From LZORAL124-50-18 sp051208045 (GTDB lineage: Bacteria; Pseudomonadota; Gammaproteobacteria; Pseudomonadales; Oleiphilaceae), in contig JBPJFY010000002.1 in the NCBI GenBank assembly GCA_051208045.1, positions 372,001-436,000 of the forward strand: DNA of 64,000 bases. Direction: 5' to 3'. Positions 25,478 through 34,918 of this stretch are shown here, piece after piece. Numbering within the stretch: the first letter of the stretch is position 1; each line of letters starts with the position of its first letter. Below the pieces are notes generated by a model. That model did not search any database. It saw only the letters and a program-made list of their open reading frames with translations, and had not been told where the DNA came from. The position numbers and the translations under genes were made by a program.

Positions 25478-27239
25478 ATTCATCAAAATCAATCGGCTTG
25501 CCCATGTGGTCGGTAAATCCGATGGCCATGTATTTCTCGATATCGTCCTGCATGACGTTTGCGGTCAATGCGATGATGGGGAGGTGCTGGTACTTCGGAT
25601 TTTGCCGAATCGTGCGGGTGGCCTCCATGCCATCCATGACCGGCATGTGGATGTCCATAAGAATCAGGTCGTAATCGTTTTGCGCCAGCAGTTCCAGCGC
25701 AACCTTGCCATTTTCGGCCTGATCCATCTGAGTCGCCTGCTCGTCAAGCATGGCTTCGACAATCTCACGGTTCAGGGCGTTATCTTCCACCAGAAGGATG
25801 CGTTTTTGTGAGAAATCGGGGGAGCCGGCGTTGGCAGTCTCGCTGGATGGTGGGGTCATGGTTGTCTCCGTAGTTGCCGTGGATTCTGCGACTTCAAAGG
25901 GCAAGTCCACCGTAAAACAGGTGCCTTGACCGGGCTGGCTGTCAACTCGAATCTGGCCACCCATCAATTCTGTCAGGTGGCGGGTGATATTCAGCCCAAG
26001 GCCTGTACCACCGTACAGTCGCGTCGTCGAGGAGTCCGCCTGGGTGAATGGCTGGAATATACTCTCCAGTTTTTCTGGCGCAATACCAATGCCCGTGTCT
26101 TTGAGGGTGAAGCGCACGCGTATATCTGCCCCTGACTGCTGAAGTAGCGAGGTAGTGAGAACGATGCCTCCTGACGGCGTGAATTTCACCGAGTTGGAAC
26201 ACAGATTCAGTAAAATCTGATGAATGCGCACGGGGTCCCCGAGCAAATCGTGTGGCACAGCCGGGTCAAGCTGGCAGTCGAACGTGATGTTCCGACTTTC
26301 ACATTCGGTCGTAAACAGGGCATCTACATTGTGTAGCAGTTCCGGCAGTGGGAAGGGAATTTTCTCCACCTCCAGCTTGCCGGATTCCACCTTCGATACA
26401 TCCAGAATATCGTTGATAATATTCAGCAGATTGGTGGCTGAGTACTTGATTTTGGACAGGTAATTTTTCTGTTGCTCGCTGAGGTCAGTGCGCAGGCAGA
26501 GTTGTGTCATTCCGATGATACCGTTCATCGGGGTTCGGATTTCATGGGACATGTTCGCAAGAAAAAGTGACTTGGCTTTGTTGGCTTCTTCCGCCTCTTT
26601 TTGGGATTGTTCCAGGCTGGTATTTTTCTGGCGCAGATCTTCTGTGCGCTCACGTACCCGGCTTTCCAGATTTTTTACGAGGTCCAACAGGAAGTCGTTA
26701 AAGCGACCGAGCAGGAGCAAGAGTGAGGAACTGACCATGATGAGCGAGACAATGTAGTTTGCCCAGGCCGTAGGGCTGGTGGCATAGCTCTCAACATTGA
26801 ATGAATAGGCGTATGGCGTTTGTGTTGCCAGCCAGCTTTTGTGCAGAGAGATGACCATGACGATGGCAAAGACCAGTGCGCCCCAACGTTTACCGAAAAT
26901 AGTGGCTGTTATCACTAATGCGCCGAGGAAAAATGCGAGGCTGGTGCTGAGCAGGCCGAAGCGGTAAATGCCGGCGGTACCAACCAGAAGGAGTGCGCAG
27001 ACAAGGAAAGTCGCACGCGTCACAAGTGACAGCTTTGCCCGGGAGATTACGACGACCCAAAGGCTCAGGGTGAGCAGGATGTGCAGCAGCATGGTCGGGC
27101 GAAATCCCAATTCAGGGATTCGGCCGAGTGAACCCATCAGCCCGGGAATAGCCATCACCGCCACCATAATGAGGATGACGTTCACGAGTTGGCTCTTGAT
27201 GGCGTCTATCTGGCTTTTGTGATCGTCTTGCGGCTGCAT
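25446..27239 (-). CDS. Membrane hybrid histidine kinase with C-terminal receiver
   Basis: This 597-residue protein has an N-terminal block of about six TM helices (residues about 20-190), a coiled linker (ESRVRERTEDLRQKN), a HisKA dimerisation domain with the H-box FLANMSHEIRTPMNGIIGM, an HATPase with DTGIGIAPEKLESIFQPF and GGTGLGLNI, and a receiver domain (ILLVEDNALNREIV, phosphoacceptor Asp in LILMDIHMPVMDG). No separate response regulator lies next to it, so it probably passes phosphate on via an Hpt protein elsewhere. The membrane block is of the integral sensor type with no large periplasmic loop. Confidence 0.92.
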   Translation of the reverse strand: MQPQDDHKSQIDAIKSQLVNVILIMVAVMAIPGLMGSLGRIPELGFRPTMLLHILLTLSLWVVVISRAKLSLVTRATFLVCALLLVGTAGIYRFGLLSTSLAFFLGALVITATIFGKRWGALVFAIVMVISLHKSWLATQTPYAYSFNVESYATSPTAWANYIVSLIMVSSSLLLLLGRFNDFLLDLVKNLESRVRERTEDLRQKNTSLEQSQKEAEEANKAKSLFLANMSHEIRTPMNGIIGMTQLCLRTDLSEQQKNYLSKIKYSATNLLNIINDILDVSKVESGKLEVEKIPFPLPELLHNVDALFTTECESRNITFDCQLDPAVPHDLLGDPVRIHQILLNLCSNSVKFTPSGGIVLTTSLLQQSGADIRVRFTLKDTGIGIAPEKLESIFQPFTQADSSTTRLYGGTGLGLNITRHLTELMGGQIRVDSQPGQGTCFTVDLPFEVAESTATTETTMTPPSSETANAGSPDFSQKRILLVEDNALNREIVEAMLDEQATQMDQAENGKVALELLAQNDYDLILMDIHMPVMDGMEATRTIRQNPKYQHLPIIALTANVMQDDIEKYMAIGFTDHMGKPIDFDEFIALLTRYLA

Positions 27240-27341
27240 GGCACACTCGAATTCGAAAGGCTGTTTGATCAGTATAGTCTGAACCTGAGGAGAGGACGGG
27301 AATCGCCGATGATTGCAGGGTTCTGATTTGCCATGCCAATA

Positions 27342-28655
27342 TCAACTGGAAAAATCGGTGAGCGCAAGGCTGGTCATGCCGCGAGCCACCAGAACGGCGT
27401 GTTTTTGCGCCGTTTGTTTGCCCAGGATGACAGTAAAGGTGGCAACCAGCATCTCTGCCTGGTCGTGCGAGACACTCAATGCCTGTTCATCCACCAAAGC
27501 ACGCAGGGCAAGCCAGAGTTTCAGCGCTGTGTGTGCGACAAAGGAGCCCGGGAAATGGTGTTCCGAGATACTGGCGGTGAGCAGAGCGGGCGTTGCTAAG
27601 GAGATGCTCTGCACGGTCACGTCAGTCTCGATTGCTTCTTCTTCGGATACTTTGGCCAGCTGGTGGTAGGTATCCTGTGCCTGGGTGGCAGTGTCTGTGA
27701 GATTCAGCAGTGTTTTCAGCTTTTTCATGGCTGAGGTTTGCATGTCTTCTTCCAACGCAAACAACAGAGCATGGAGCAGTGTGAGTTGATGTTGGAGCGC
27801 ACTCAGTTGATGGCACAGGGCCGTCAGGTGGCGGGGATTGTAGAGGGGCAGATGAAAAGTGATCCGACCGGCGGTCTCCTGCCATTCCGCCGTTTTTAGG
27901 ACCAACAGTTGAGCCAGACTGTCGTCGTAGTGATTCTCCAGCGACGCGCGCAGCTGATCTGCCTGTGCCGACTTCTCCTTCGACTGTTTCTCTTCCAGGT
28001 AGCTGTGAATGCGCGTGAGTAAGCCGTGCGGATCACTGAAGCCTCGACTCAGCATCTCAAAAGGCAGGTTGAGGGGGTTGCCCACCAGGTAGAGCTCTTT
28101 GAGTTTGCCCAGTCCATAAAGCCCCAGAGGAAGGTGTTGGAGTTCGTTGTAACTGAGATCGAGCACCATGAGACTGATTAATTGTTCGATGCCGTCCGGT
28201 AAGGTGCTGAGCGTATTCTGGCGTACCCGCAGCTCGGTGAGATTGTGACAGCGCGTCAGGCTAGGCGGCAGACTGACCAACTGGTTGCCAAAGCATTCCA
28301 GGATCTGCAGGTTGCCCAGATTGCCGAGCGTAGGCGGCAATCGTGTCAGCTGGTTGACGGCAAGATCGAGTTGGCGCAGATTGGCGAGCGCACCCAATTC
28401 TTCCGGCAGCGTTGCGAGCTGATTTCCGGAAAGGTCGAGGGTGTTAAGCTGGGTGAGGCGGCCGATGCCGGCTGGAAGCTCCGTCAGGCGATTTCCACTG
28501 AGGATCAGTGTTTCCAATTGCGTCATCTGCCAGAGACTGTCTGGCAACGCATCCAGATCCTGGTAACTGAGATACAGCTCCGTCCCGCCCGACGACAGCG
28601 CTTCCTGGATAATTTGTGTTGCCGATGTGTTGCTGGTCACTTGTGAAAGTCCCAC
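27342..28655 (-). CDS. Leucine-rich-repeat protein
   Basis: This 437-residue protein opens with a GTG at 28655; no ribosome site is evident, and the next Met is inside the repeats. Residues about 20-225 form eight to nine LRR units of about 23 residues (LETLILSGNRLTELPAGIG, LNTLDLSGNQLATLPEELG) of the plant-like LxxLxLSxNxL type seen in bacterial LRR proteins. The C-terminal 200 residues are mostly helical with no family recognised. No signal peptide is seen, so it is probably cytoplasmic. A protein-binding role is inferred. Confidence 0.8.
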   Translation of the reverse strand: MGLSQVTSNTSATQIIQEALSSGGTELYLSYQDLDALPDSLWQMTQLETLILSGNRLTELPAGIGRLTQLNTLDLSGNQLATLPEELGALANLRQLDLAVNQLTRLPPTLGNLGNLQILECFGNQLVSLPPSLTRCHNLTELRVRQNTLSTLPDGIEQLISLMVLDLSYNELQHLPLGLYGLGKLKELYLVGNPLNLPFEMLSRGFSDPHGLLTRIHSYLEEKQSKEKSAQADQLRASLENHYDDSLAQLLVLKTAEWQETAGRITFHLPLYNPRHLTALCHQLSALQHQLTLLHALLFALEEDMQTSAMKKLKTLLNLTDTATQAQDTYHQLAKVSEEEAIETDVTVQSISLATPALLTASISEHHFPGSFVAHTALKLWLALRALVDEQALSVSHDQAEMLVATFTVILGKQTAQKHAVLVARGMTSLALTDFSS

Positions 28656-28728
28656 GTTTTTCTAGAATTTAGGACAGAAACCGGAATTTTGCACAGGTTG
28701 TATGCCGTTAAAGCGGTGGAGTGTCGCC

Positions 28729-29976
28729 ATGAAATCCAAGATTGTCCGACCAGGGTACGTTGCTAAGGAGAGCGGACGCAAGAAGATTCCCGCGTCGGAA
28801 CTGCAGATAGGCATGTATGTGAGCGAGCTGGATCGGCCATGGCTGGATACGCCTTTTTTGGTTCAGGGATTTCTGATTGAAACCAAAGAACACATCGAAG
28901 TGGTGCAAGAGTTCTGCGATTTCGTCTATATCGACGCCGTTCAGGAGCATTATGTTCCACCGGAAGAGCGTGCGGTGGCCGCGAAGCCCAATCCATCGCG
29001 ATTTATCCATAAAGTCGCCTTTGAGCAGGAGCAACCACGTGCTTTAGGCACCTACAAACACGCGCGCTCGCTCACCAAAAGCGTGCTGGACGAGGTGCGG
29101 TTGGGGAATGCTCTTGATGCTAAAAAAGCCAAAGAAACCGTAGACGAGTGTGTTGAGAGCATCCTCAGGAATCCCGATGCGTTAACCTGGCTCAGCAAAA
29201 TTCGAAACGTGGATGCCCACGTGGCAGATCACAGCCTGAACGTTGCCATTCTGGCCATCGCGTTTGGACGGTTCCTGGGCTGGGAAAAAGAAGACCTGCA
29301 AAAGCTGGGACTCTGTGGCCTGCTGCACGATATTGGCAAAATGAAAATCCCCCCGGCGTTGCTGCAAAAAGCGCCCCCGCTGACGGAAGATGAGGAGCGG
29401 GTCATGCGGGCACACACGCTGCACGGTCGGAACATTCTCATGTCTAACCCCAGCCTCTATCACGGGGTGACCGATGTTGCGCACAGCCACCATGAGCACC
29501 TGGACGGCAGCGGCTATCCTCGGGGCATTAAAGAAGTGGGGCTGTCTCCGAACGTGCGTATTATTGCCATCGTGGATTGTTATGATCGCATGACGATTCC
29601 ACCGGAGGGGGGGCCTGCTCGCTCCTCCCTGGATGCGCTGCGGCACCTGTATTCTCTGCGCGGAAAACATTATGATGCCAATCTGGTGGATCAATTTATT
29701 CGCTGTATTGGTCTGTATCCGCCTGGCAGCATCGCTGAGTTGCAAAACGGGGAGGTGGGCATTGTCATTTCCACCAATTACAAAAACCGACGTCTGCCAA
29801 AAGTGCTGCTCCTGCTGAATGCAGACAAACAGGAAATTCGACCGAAAATACTCAATCTCGCGGATGAGACGCAACGGGGGCCTCAGGGAGACCACATGAT
29901 CAAACAAATTCTCGTGGATGGCACCTATGGCATACGTCTGAAAGATCATCTGGAACGGGGCCTGGCGCTGAGTTAG
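28729..29976 (+). CDS. HD-GYP c-di-GMP phosphodiesterase with N-terminal DUF3391
   Basis: This 415-residue protein starts best at the ATG at 28729, which has GGTGGAG upstream (28702 is also possible). Residues about 15-130 form the DUF3391 domain that often precedes HD-GYP. The HD-GYP domain keeps its catalytic signature: DHSLNVAILA, LLHDIGKMKIP and HHEHLDGSGYPRGI. It should hydrolyse c-di-GMP to pGpG or GMP. It lies divergent from the LRR gene and upstream of the DUF2157 gene (about 40 bases apart). Confidence 0.92.
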   Translation: MKSKIVRPGYVAKESGRKKIPASELQIGMYVSELDRPWLDTPFLVQGFLIETKEHIEVVQEFCDFVYIDAVQEHYVPPEERAVAAKPNPSRFIHKVAFEQEQPRALGTYKHARSLTKSVLDEVRLGNALDAKKAKETVDECVESILRNPDALTWLSKIRNVDAHVADHSLNVAILAIAFGRFLGWEKEDLQKLGLCGLLHDIGKMKIPPALLQKAPPLTEDEERVMRAHTLHGRNILMSNPSLYHGVTDVAHSHHEHLDGSGYPRGIKEVGLSPNVRIIAIVDCYDRMTIPPEGGPARSSLDALRHLYSLRGKHYDANLVDQFIRCIGLYPPGSIAELQNGEVGIVISTNYKNRRLPKVLLLLNADKQEIRPKILNLADETQRGPQGDHMIKQILVDGTYGIRLKDHLERGLALS

Positions 29977-30014
29977 CCTGGGCAATGCACCACGGTATAG
30001 CGTAGGGAACGCTG

Positions 30015-31370
30015 ATGAAAATGATTCGACTGTTTCGCAAGGAGCTTGCTGCGGAAGCCAGCGTATGGGCCAAAGAAGGGCTGATTTCCACTGACCAGGC
30101 AGAAGCGATTGCGCATCGCTATGGGACGACGCTGCCGACCGGAGATGAGCGCTCACTGGGTTACTACATTCTGCTCGCCTTTTCGGCCTTTTTCATGGGT
30201 CTGGCGGTCATTGTGTTGATCTCAGCGAACTGGGAGCAGATTCCACGCAGCGTGCGCATGCTGAGCCTGATCGCGATGACCGCCCTCGCCAACGGCGCGG
30301 GTGTGCTGGCCGTACATCGGGGGCGTGATGCAGCGGGCCAGATCTGGTTGTTTCTGGGGAGCCTGTTTTACGGGGCGTCCATCATGCTGATCGCTCAGAT
30401 CTACCATTTGGGCGAGCATTTCCCGGATGGCATATTCTGGTGGGCGATGGGGATTTTTCCCGTGGCTCTCGTCACGCGCAGTGTGCCGATCATGTTGTGG
30501 ACCGCCTTACTGAGCTTTCTCTGGATGTTGGTGGAAGCCAATGTTGGATTCTTCCCTTCAGCTTACCCGCTTTTTGTTCTCGGGATGTTTTGGTTTGCGC
30601 TGAAGCAATCCCGCAGTGCGCTGATTTTTCTGGTAGCATCGGTGGGCATTATCATCTGGTTGGAGCTGCTCCTGGCTTGGTGGATGGGGGGCTTCTATCG
30701 GTTTGATGATTCCACAGCGCATGTTGTCTTTACGGGGTGTCTCTTTCTGGTGGCACACACGTTGTTCAAGGTGTTGGAACAGCTCAATTCGGCCCCCTTG
30801 TTGATGCATTATGGATTTGTGGCCCGATTGTGGGTGATTCGCGCAGGGCTGTTTGCTGTGCTGATTTTTGGTTTTCATGAGCCTTGGGAAGAACTCATCG
30901 AAGAAGCGTGGGATGGTACGCTTGCTCTGGGGATGTTTGTCGTGGCAGCGCTGTTGCAGATCGGGATGATACTCTGGCTTGTCCAGCGACACACCGACCG
31001 GCAGCCGGCCCGCCAAACCATCTTGACGTTTGTTTCATCCATCGGCTTCAGTGGGCTGTTCGGCGTGGCGTTGACGCTGGTCATCCGCCCGATTGAGTCT
31101 GTGAATCATGCGGCTACCCTGCTGCAGGTGATGACGAATCTGGTGGCCATCAGTGTCGGTATCTGGATGATTGTTCGTGCGGTGCAGGATACGCTCACAC
31201 ACTACTTTTACACCGGCATTCTCATGCTGATTCTCACTGCGCTCTTCCGCTATTTTGACCTGGTCGGGGACTACATCGGGGGCGCGGCGTTGTTTTTCGT
31301 CTGTGCGTTGCTGCTGTTTGGTGCTGCCCGCATGTGGCGACATCGGCTGGCACAGAGTGGGGAGGTGTGA
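30015..31370 (+). CDS. DUF2157 multi-spanning membrane protein
   Basis: This 451-residue protein has a cytoplasmic N-terminus (residues 1-45, DQAEAIAHRYGT, typical of DUF2157) and about twelve hydrophobic segments. It is followed 3 bases later by a GDYXXLXY-family gene, a pairing seen in many proteobacteria. The function of the pair is unknown. The start ATG (30015) is followed by MKMIRLFRKEL. Confidence 0.82.
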   Translation: MKMIRLFRKELAAEASVWAKEGLISTDQAEAIAHRYGTTLPTGDERSLGYYILLAFSAFFMGLAVIVLISANWEQIPRSVRMLSLIAMTALANGAGVLAVHRGRDAAGQIWLFLGSLFYGASIMLIAQIYHLGEHFPDGIFWWAMGIFPVALVTRSVPIMLWTALLSFLWMLVEANVGFFPSAYPLFVLGMFWFALKQSRSALIFLVASVGIIIWLELLLAWWMGGFYRFDDSTAHVVFTGCLFLVAHTLFKVLEQLNSAPLLMHYGFVARLWVIRAGLFAVLIFGFHEPWEELIEEAWDGTLALGMFVVAALLQIGMILWLVQRHTDRQPARQTILTFVSSIGFSGLFGVALTLVIRPIESVNHAATLLQVMTNLVAISVGIWMIVRAVQDTLTHYFYTGILMLILTALFRYFDLVGDYIGGAALFFVCALLLFGAARMWRHRLAQSGEV

Positions 31371-31373
31371 AAA

Positions 31374-31880
31374 ATGTCGACTAAAGTCATGATTTTGTGT
31401 GTGGCGGTCTTCGGGCAGATTGGCGTGCTTGTGGGTGAGTATTTGAACAGTGTGTACCCACTCTGGTGGGGGGAGGAGATTCGTCTGGAAGTGGTGCCCG
31501 TGGACCCCCGCAGTTTGTTTCGCGGCAATTATGCCCGGCTGAATTACCCGATTGACCAGGTGGATGGTTCCCAGGTAATTCAGGCAGTCGGGCAGGTGCG
31601 TAACGGTGAGCGGGTGTATGTGCCACTGCACCCGTCAGAGGGCGTGTACATCGCGGGCAGGGCCACTCTGCAGAAGCCGGAAAGCGGCCTGTTTATTCGT
31701 GGCCGTGTACGCGCGTCCCAGGGAAGCAGATTTGAAATGGATTACGGCATTGATGCGTTTTTTGCGCCGAAAGTGAAAGCGCTGGCGCTGGAAAAAAGTC
31801 TCCGCACGGGGGGCGTGGCCACCGTCCGAATTGCCTCCAACGGAAAGGCGGCACTGGTGGATGTTTCTGGCAAAGAGTGA
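31374..31880 (+). CDS. GDYXXLXY-domain membrane-anchored protein
   Basis: This 168-residue protein has an N-terminal TM helix (residues about 5-25) and then a domain with VDPRSLFRGNYARLNYPI, which fits the GDYXXLXY motif region (here GNYARLNY). This family pairs with DUF2157 membrane proteins. No enzyme activity is known. It converges on the periplasmic binding protein gene with about 30 bases between. Confidence 0.82.
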   Translation: MSTKVMILCVAVFGQIGVLVGEYLNSVYPLWWGEEIRLEVVPVDPRSLFRGNYARLNYPIDQVDGSQVIQAVGQVRNGERVYVPLHPSEGVYIAGRATLQKPESGLFIRGRVRASQGSRFEMDYGIDAFFAPKVKALALEKSLRTGGVATVRIASNGKAALVDVSGKE

Positions 31881-31912
31881 TCGATTGCTGATCGCAGGCA
31901 AAGCGACGGGGC

Positions 31913-33001
31913 TTATTTCGGGGTGATGGCGTCCATGCTGAGCGGGTAACGACCGATGAGCGGGTTGTGTACTCTGGAGAATTGCCGAAAATCGACGTCA
32001 TCCCAGGTTTCCGGTTTCAGCATTCTCAGGTAGTGTTTTACGTTTTCTTGCGTGATCAGTGTGTAGCGAGATTGATAGACGCGAGTTTCGGGTGCTTCTT
32101 CCGCATGGTGCAGGTCATAAATCAAGATCAGGCTCCACCCTGCATCCATAAAATGGCCACCGACGGTGGCAGCCAGCCGGCCTTCCTGGACCGCTTGTAT
32201 CGCATCTTTCGTCCAGTCGATGCCGCCCACCACGAGATTTGCCTCAATACCCCGGTCCGCCAATCCTTTCAGGGCACCGAGTGCCATGCCGTCGCTGGCG
32301 GCCCAGATGGTCGTCAGCTTTGGGAAGCGTTGACGGATTGTAGGCATCATGGCCTCAGCTTTTTCCAGTGACCAATAGGCGAAAAACTGCTGTTGCAATG
32401 TGACGGATGGGTGTTGAGTTAAGGCGTCCGCCAGCCCTTGCAGGCGTCGTGCCGAGGGCGTGGAATCTCGGCTGCCAGCAAAAGAGATCAACTCCACCTG
32501 TTTTGCGTTTCCGGTTCGGGCCTTAGTTTGGGTAATCAAGTAGTCGGCCAGCAGATAACCAGCCTGACGATCATCGGGAATCAGATGGCCTTGCCAGTGC
32601 GCGTAGCGCTCGCCGGGCTTTCCAATCTGTGGCTGGTCTTCGGCAGGAATATCCGTATTGAAAATAAAGGAGCGCACCCGGCGCTCTTCCGCTGCACTTA
32701 AAATTGTGCTGCCCTGGCCGATCTGATAAATATACAAAAGGGTGTCTGGCTTTGTTGGCCCGGAAAGTGCGGCCACTGCCCGTTCGGTGGTTTTGAATCG
32801 ATTGGCGTCACCGTAGACCACGGTCAGATCGATGGCGAGATCTTCAGCGACCTCTTGCGCAAAGCGGGTGACGGCATCCCAAAATGGATTGCCGGGGCTG
32901 TCAGGATTCACCAGTGTCACCGCCAGACGTGTGTCCGCTGCAGGCACCAATGGCGAGCCCATCATCAGGCACAACAGCAGGCAAAACAGTCGGTTTGGCA
33001 T
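31913..33001 (-). CDS. Orphan periplasmic sugar-type (Peripla_BP) ABC substrate-binding protein
   Basis: This 362-residue protein has a signal peptide (MPNRLFCLLLCLMMGSPLVPAA, cut near residue 22) and a Peripla_BP_4 type fold (VTLVNPDSPGNPFWDAVTRF, IWAASDGMALGALKGLADRG, VGGIDWTKDAIQAVQEG). The ATG at 33001 is preferred over one at 33025 because it begins the signal peptide. No ABC permease or ATPase is nearby, so it may present its ligand to a sensor kinase, as LuxP does, or to a transporter elsewhere. The ligand is unknown. Confidence 0.82.
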   Translation of the reverse strand: MPNRLFCLLLCLMMGSPLVPAADTRLAVTLVNPDSPGNPFWDAVTRFAQEVAEDLAIDLTVVYGDANRFKTTERAVAALSGPTKPDTLLYIYQIGQGSTILSAAEERRVRSFIFNTDIPAEDQPQIGKPGERYAHWQGHLIPDDRQAGYLLADYLITQTKARTGNAKQVELISFAGSRDSTPSARRLQGLADALTQHPSVTLQQQFFAYWSLEKAEAMMPTIRQRFPKLTTIWAASDGMALGALKGLADRGIEANLVVGGIDWTKDAIQAVQEGRLAATVGGHFMDAGWSLILIYDLHHAEEAPETRVYQSRYTLITQENVKHYLRMLKPETWDDVDFRQFSRVHNPLIGRYPLSMDAITPK

Positions 33002-33071
33002 GATCCCTCGATTGAACAGACCCATCGAGAGATAAATCTAGCAGAAACTGGTGCGCGCCTCTAGCACTGCG

Positions 33072-34004
33072 CTACTGTGGACTGTTTTTACTACGTTCAT
33101 AATCTCTGGCAGCCCGGGACACGGTGCCCCCTTTACCGGTGAGAATCCAGCGCTTGACACGTCCCGCATCGCCGATGGGGGTGCGTTTTCCCAGAGAGTC
33201 CAGGAACACCATGCCAATGTTATGGCCTTCGATGGTACTGATCATTACCAGGCATCGCCCGGCTTCGGTGAGGTAGCCGGTTTTGCTCAGTGTGACGTCC
33301 CAGCTGCTTTTTCTTGCCAGCGGATTGGTGTTGGCGTAATACAGCACGTAGCGTGGTTTTTTGAAGCGTGCGTCGTATTTTGTGGTGGTGGAATACTCCC
33401 TGATTTCCGGGTACTTGGCTGCGGCACGGATCATTTTCATCAGATCCGAGGCGGTAGAGATATTGTCGCGTGACAAGCCGGACGCGTTGACGAAGCGGGT
33501 TTGATGCATTCCCAGTGATTTGGCCTTGGCATTCATGGCCTTTACAAAGGCTTCCATGCCGCCCGGGTGTGATTGCGCCAACACATTGGCTGCCCGGTTT
33601 TCCGAGGACATCAGCGCTAACAACAGCAGGTCTTTGCGTTTGAGCTGCGAGCCAATGCGAATGCGCGAGTAGCCGTTTTTGTCTTGTTTGCGTTGCCGTT
33701 TTACGATGCTGAGCCACTCATCCATGGGGGCTTTGGAGTCCAGCACGACCATCGCGGTCATGACTTTTGTGATGGACGCAATCGGAACCACCCGGTCGGC
33801 GTTTTTACTGTACAGCGGTTGATTGCTGTCCAGATCCAGCACCAGCGCGTTCACCGAGCCCAGTGCCAGATTGGCTTCCTTCAACTTGCCAAGATGGCTG
33901 GCTTGTGCGGGAAGGGAAGCTCCGAGGCTAACCGTGAGGAGCACTATAAAAAACAGAGGGAGAACCCAGGCAACGATTTGGCGGTAACCCACGCGTAATC
34001 TCAT
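33072..34004 (-). CDS. pbpG: D-alanyl-D-alanine endopeptidase (PBP7/PbpG-type)
   Basis: This 310-residue serine peptidase of the S11 family cuts D-Ala-mDAP cross-links in peptidoglycan. It has an N-terminal signal peptide (cut near ASLPAQA, residue about 36), the catalytic SITK (SxxK), SSEN (SxN) and KTG (LSKTGYLTEAG) motifs. The context VVPIASITKVMTAMVVLDS is typical of PBP7. The length fits. It stands alone between the binding protein and a TetR gene. Confidence 0.9.
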   Translation of the reverse strand: MRLRVGYRQIVAWVLPLFFIVLLTVSLGASLPAQASHLGKLKEANLALGSVNALVLDLDSNQPLYSKNADRVVPIASITKVMTAMVVLDSKAPMDEWLSIVKRQRKQDKNGYSRIRIGSQLKRKDLLLLALMSSENRAANVLAQSHPGGMEAFVKAMNAKAKSLGMHQTRFVNASGLSRDNISTASDLMKMIRAAAKYPEIREYSTTTKYDARFKKPRYVLYYANTNPLARKSSWDVTLSKTGYLTEAGRCLVMISTIEGHNIGMVFLDSLGKRTPIGDAGRVKRWILTGKGGTVSRAARDYERSKNSPQ

Positions 34005-34072
34005 GGCTGTCCTGTCGAATCCGGTGACCAGAAAGTCGCGCAGTGTAACAGTTCGCCCGTCAGCGGCTCAAG

Positions 34073-34771
34073 TTAATCCCGGTTAATGGATGTCGCTGAC
34101 GTAGAGGGAGCAGTGCGGGTGGGCTTCCGGTCTTTGTGGTGCAGGTAAAGACTTTCCAGCCCATCAAAAATGAGGTTCATTGCCCCGTAGATTCTGTCCC
34201 AATTACGTTCATCGTCGAGCTGCATACCAGCAAATTTCGATCCGAAGTGTTCCCGGATGGTCAGGTGGATGATACCCGCCCCCAGAAGGCTCACGATCTC
34301 ATGGTCAAAGGGCGAGATGGGTTTCGCACCCAGCATTTCCCGCACCAGCATGATGGAGGTGTTGGCGCGAATGCCCACAAAGTGATTTGCCATGTCTGAT
34401 TTTTCTACCATTTCCCAGGCGTAGATCGCCATGGTGTGAGGGCGTTTTTTCAATGCCTGCCGGAAATTCACAAATATTAATTTGCTCCGGTCTTTCATGG
34501 ACAGCTGCTCAAAGTCTGCTTTCGGTATCCCGCGAATTTCATCAATGGTGGGCCAGAAGCGCTCGGTTTCACCGTAGGCCGCCAATAACCCTTCCAGTCC
34601 ACCAAAATAGCGATAAATCAGGGTTTTACCTACGCCCGCCTGCCGGGCAATCTGGTTAACACCCAAGGCATGAAAGCCTTCACCGGCCAGAATATGTTCC
34701 ACCGCATCCAGCAACTTTTGTTTCGTGTGCTCTTTGTTTTTGGTGGCTTTATCGGAGACTACATTGCTCAT
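34073..34771 (-). CDS. TetR-family transcriptional repressor
   Basis: This 232-residue regulator has an N-terminal TetR helix-turn-helix (LGVNQIARQAGVGKTLIYRYF, residues about 35-56) and a helical ligand-binding C-terminus. It is divergent from an SDR gene, and the 147 bases between them contain two identical perfect palindromes, the expected operators. It most likely represses itself and the SDR. The ligand is unknown. Confidence 0.9.
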   Translation of the reverse strand: MSNVVSDKATKNKEHTKQKLLDAVEHILAGEGFHALGVNQIARQAGVGKTLIYRYFGGLEGLLAAYGETERFWPTIDEIRGIPKADFEQLSMKDRSKLIFVNFRQALKKRPHTMAIYAWEMVEKSDMANHFVGIRANTSIMLVREMLGAKPISPFDHEIVSLLGAGIIHLTIREHFGSKFAGMQLDDERNWDRIYGAMNLIFDGLESLYLHHKDRKPTRTAPSTSATSINRD

Positions 34772-34814
34772 TGGGGCTTCCCGATCGTTAAAATTCTGTG
34801 AAATCTCATTTTTA

Positions 34815-34886
34815 TGTTACCGCATGGTAACAAAGTTGTTGACAGGATCAAAATGCTTTTTGTAACATTGTTACCAGTCGGTAACA
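34815..34886. promoter_or_regulatory. Twin TetR operators and SDR promoter
   Basis: Two perfect inverted repeats TGTTACC-N4-GGTAACA lie at 34815-34832 and 34869-34886, centred 54 bases apart. Between them TTGACA (34839-34844) and TAACAT (34863-34868, spacer 18) form a promoter for the SDR gene. Repressor bound at both sites would block this promoter and that of the divergent tetR gene. Confidence 0.8.
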
Positions 34887-34918
34887 TCAACTTTTCAGAG
34901 ACAATAAGGAAAACCAAT

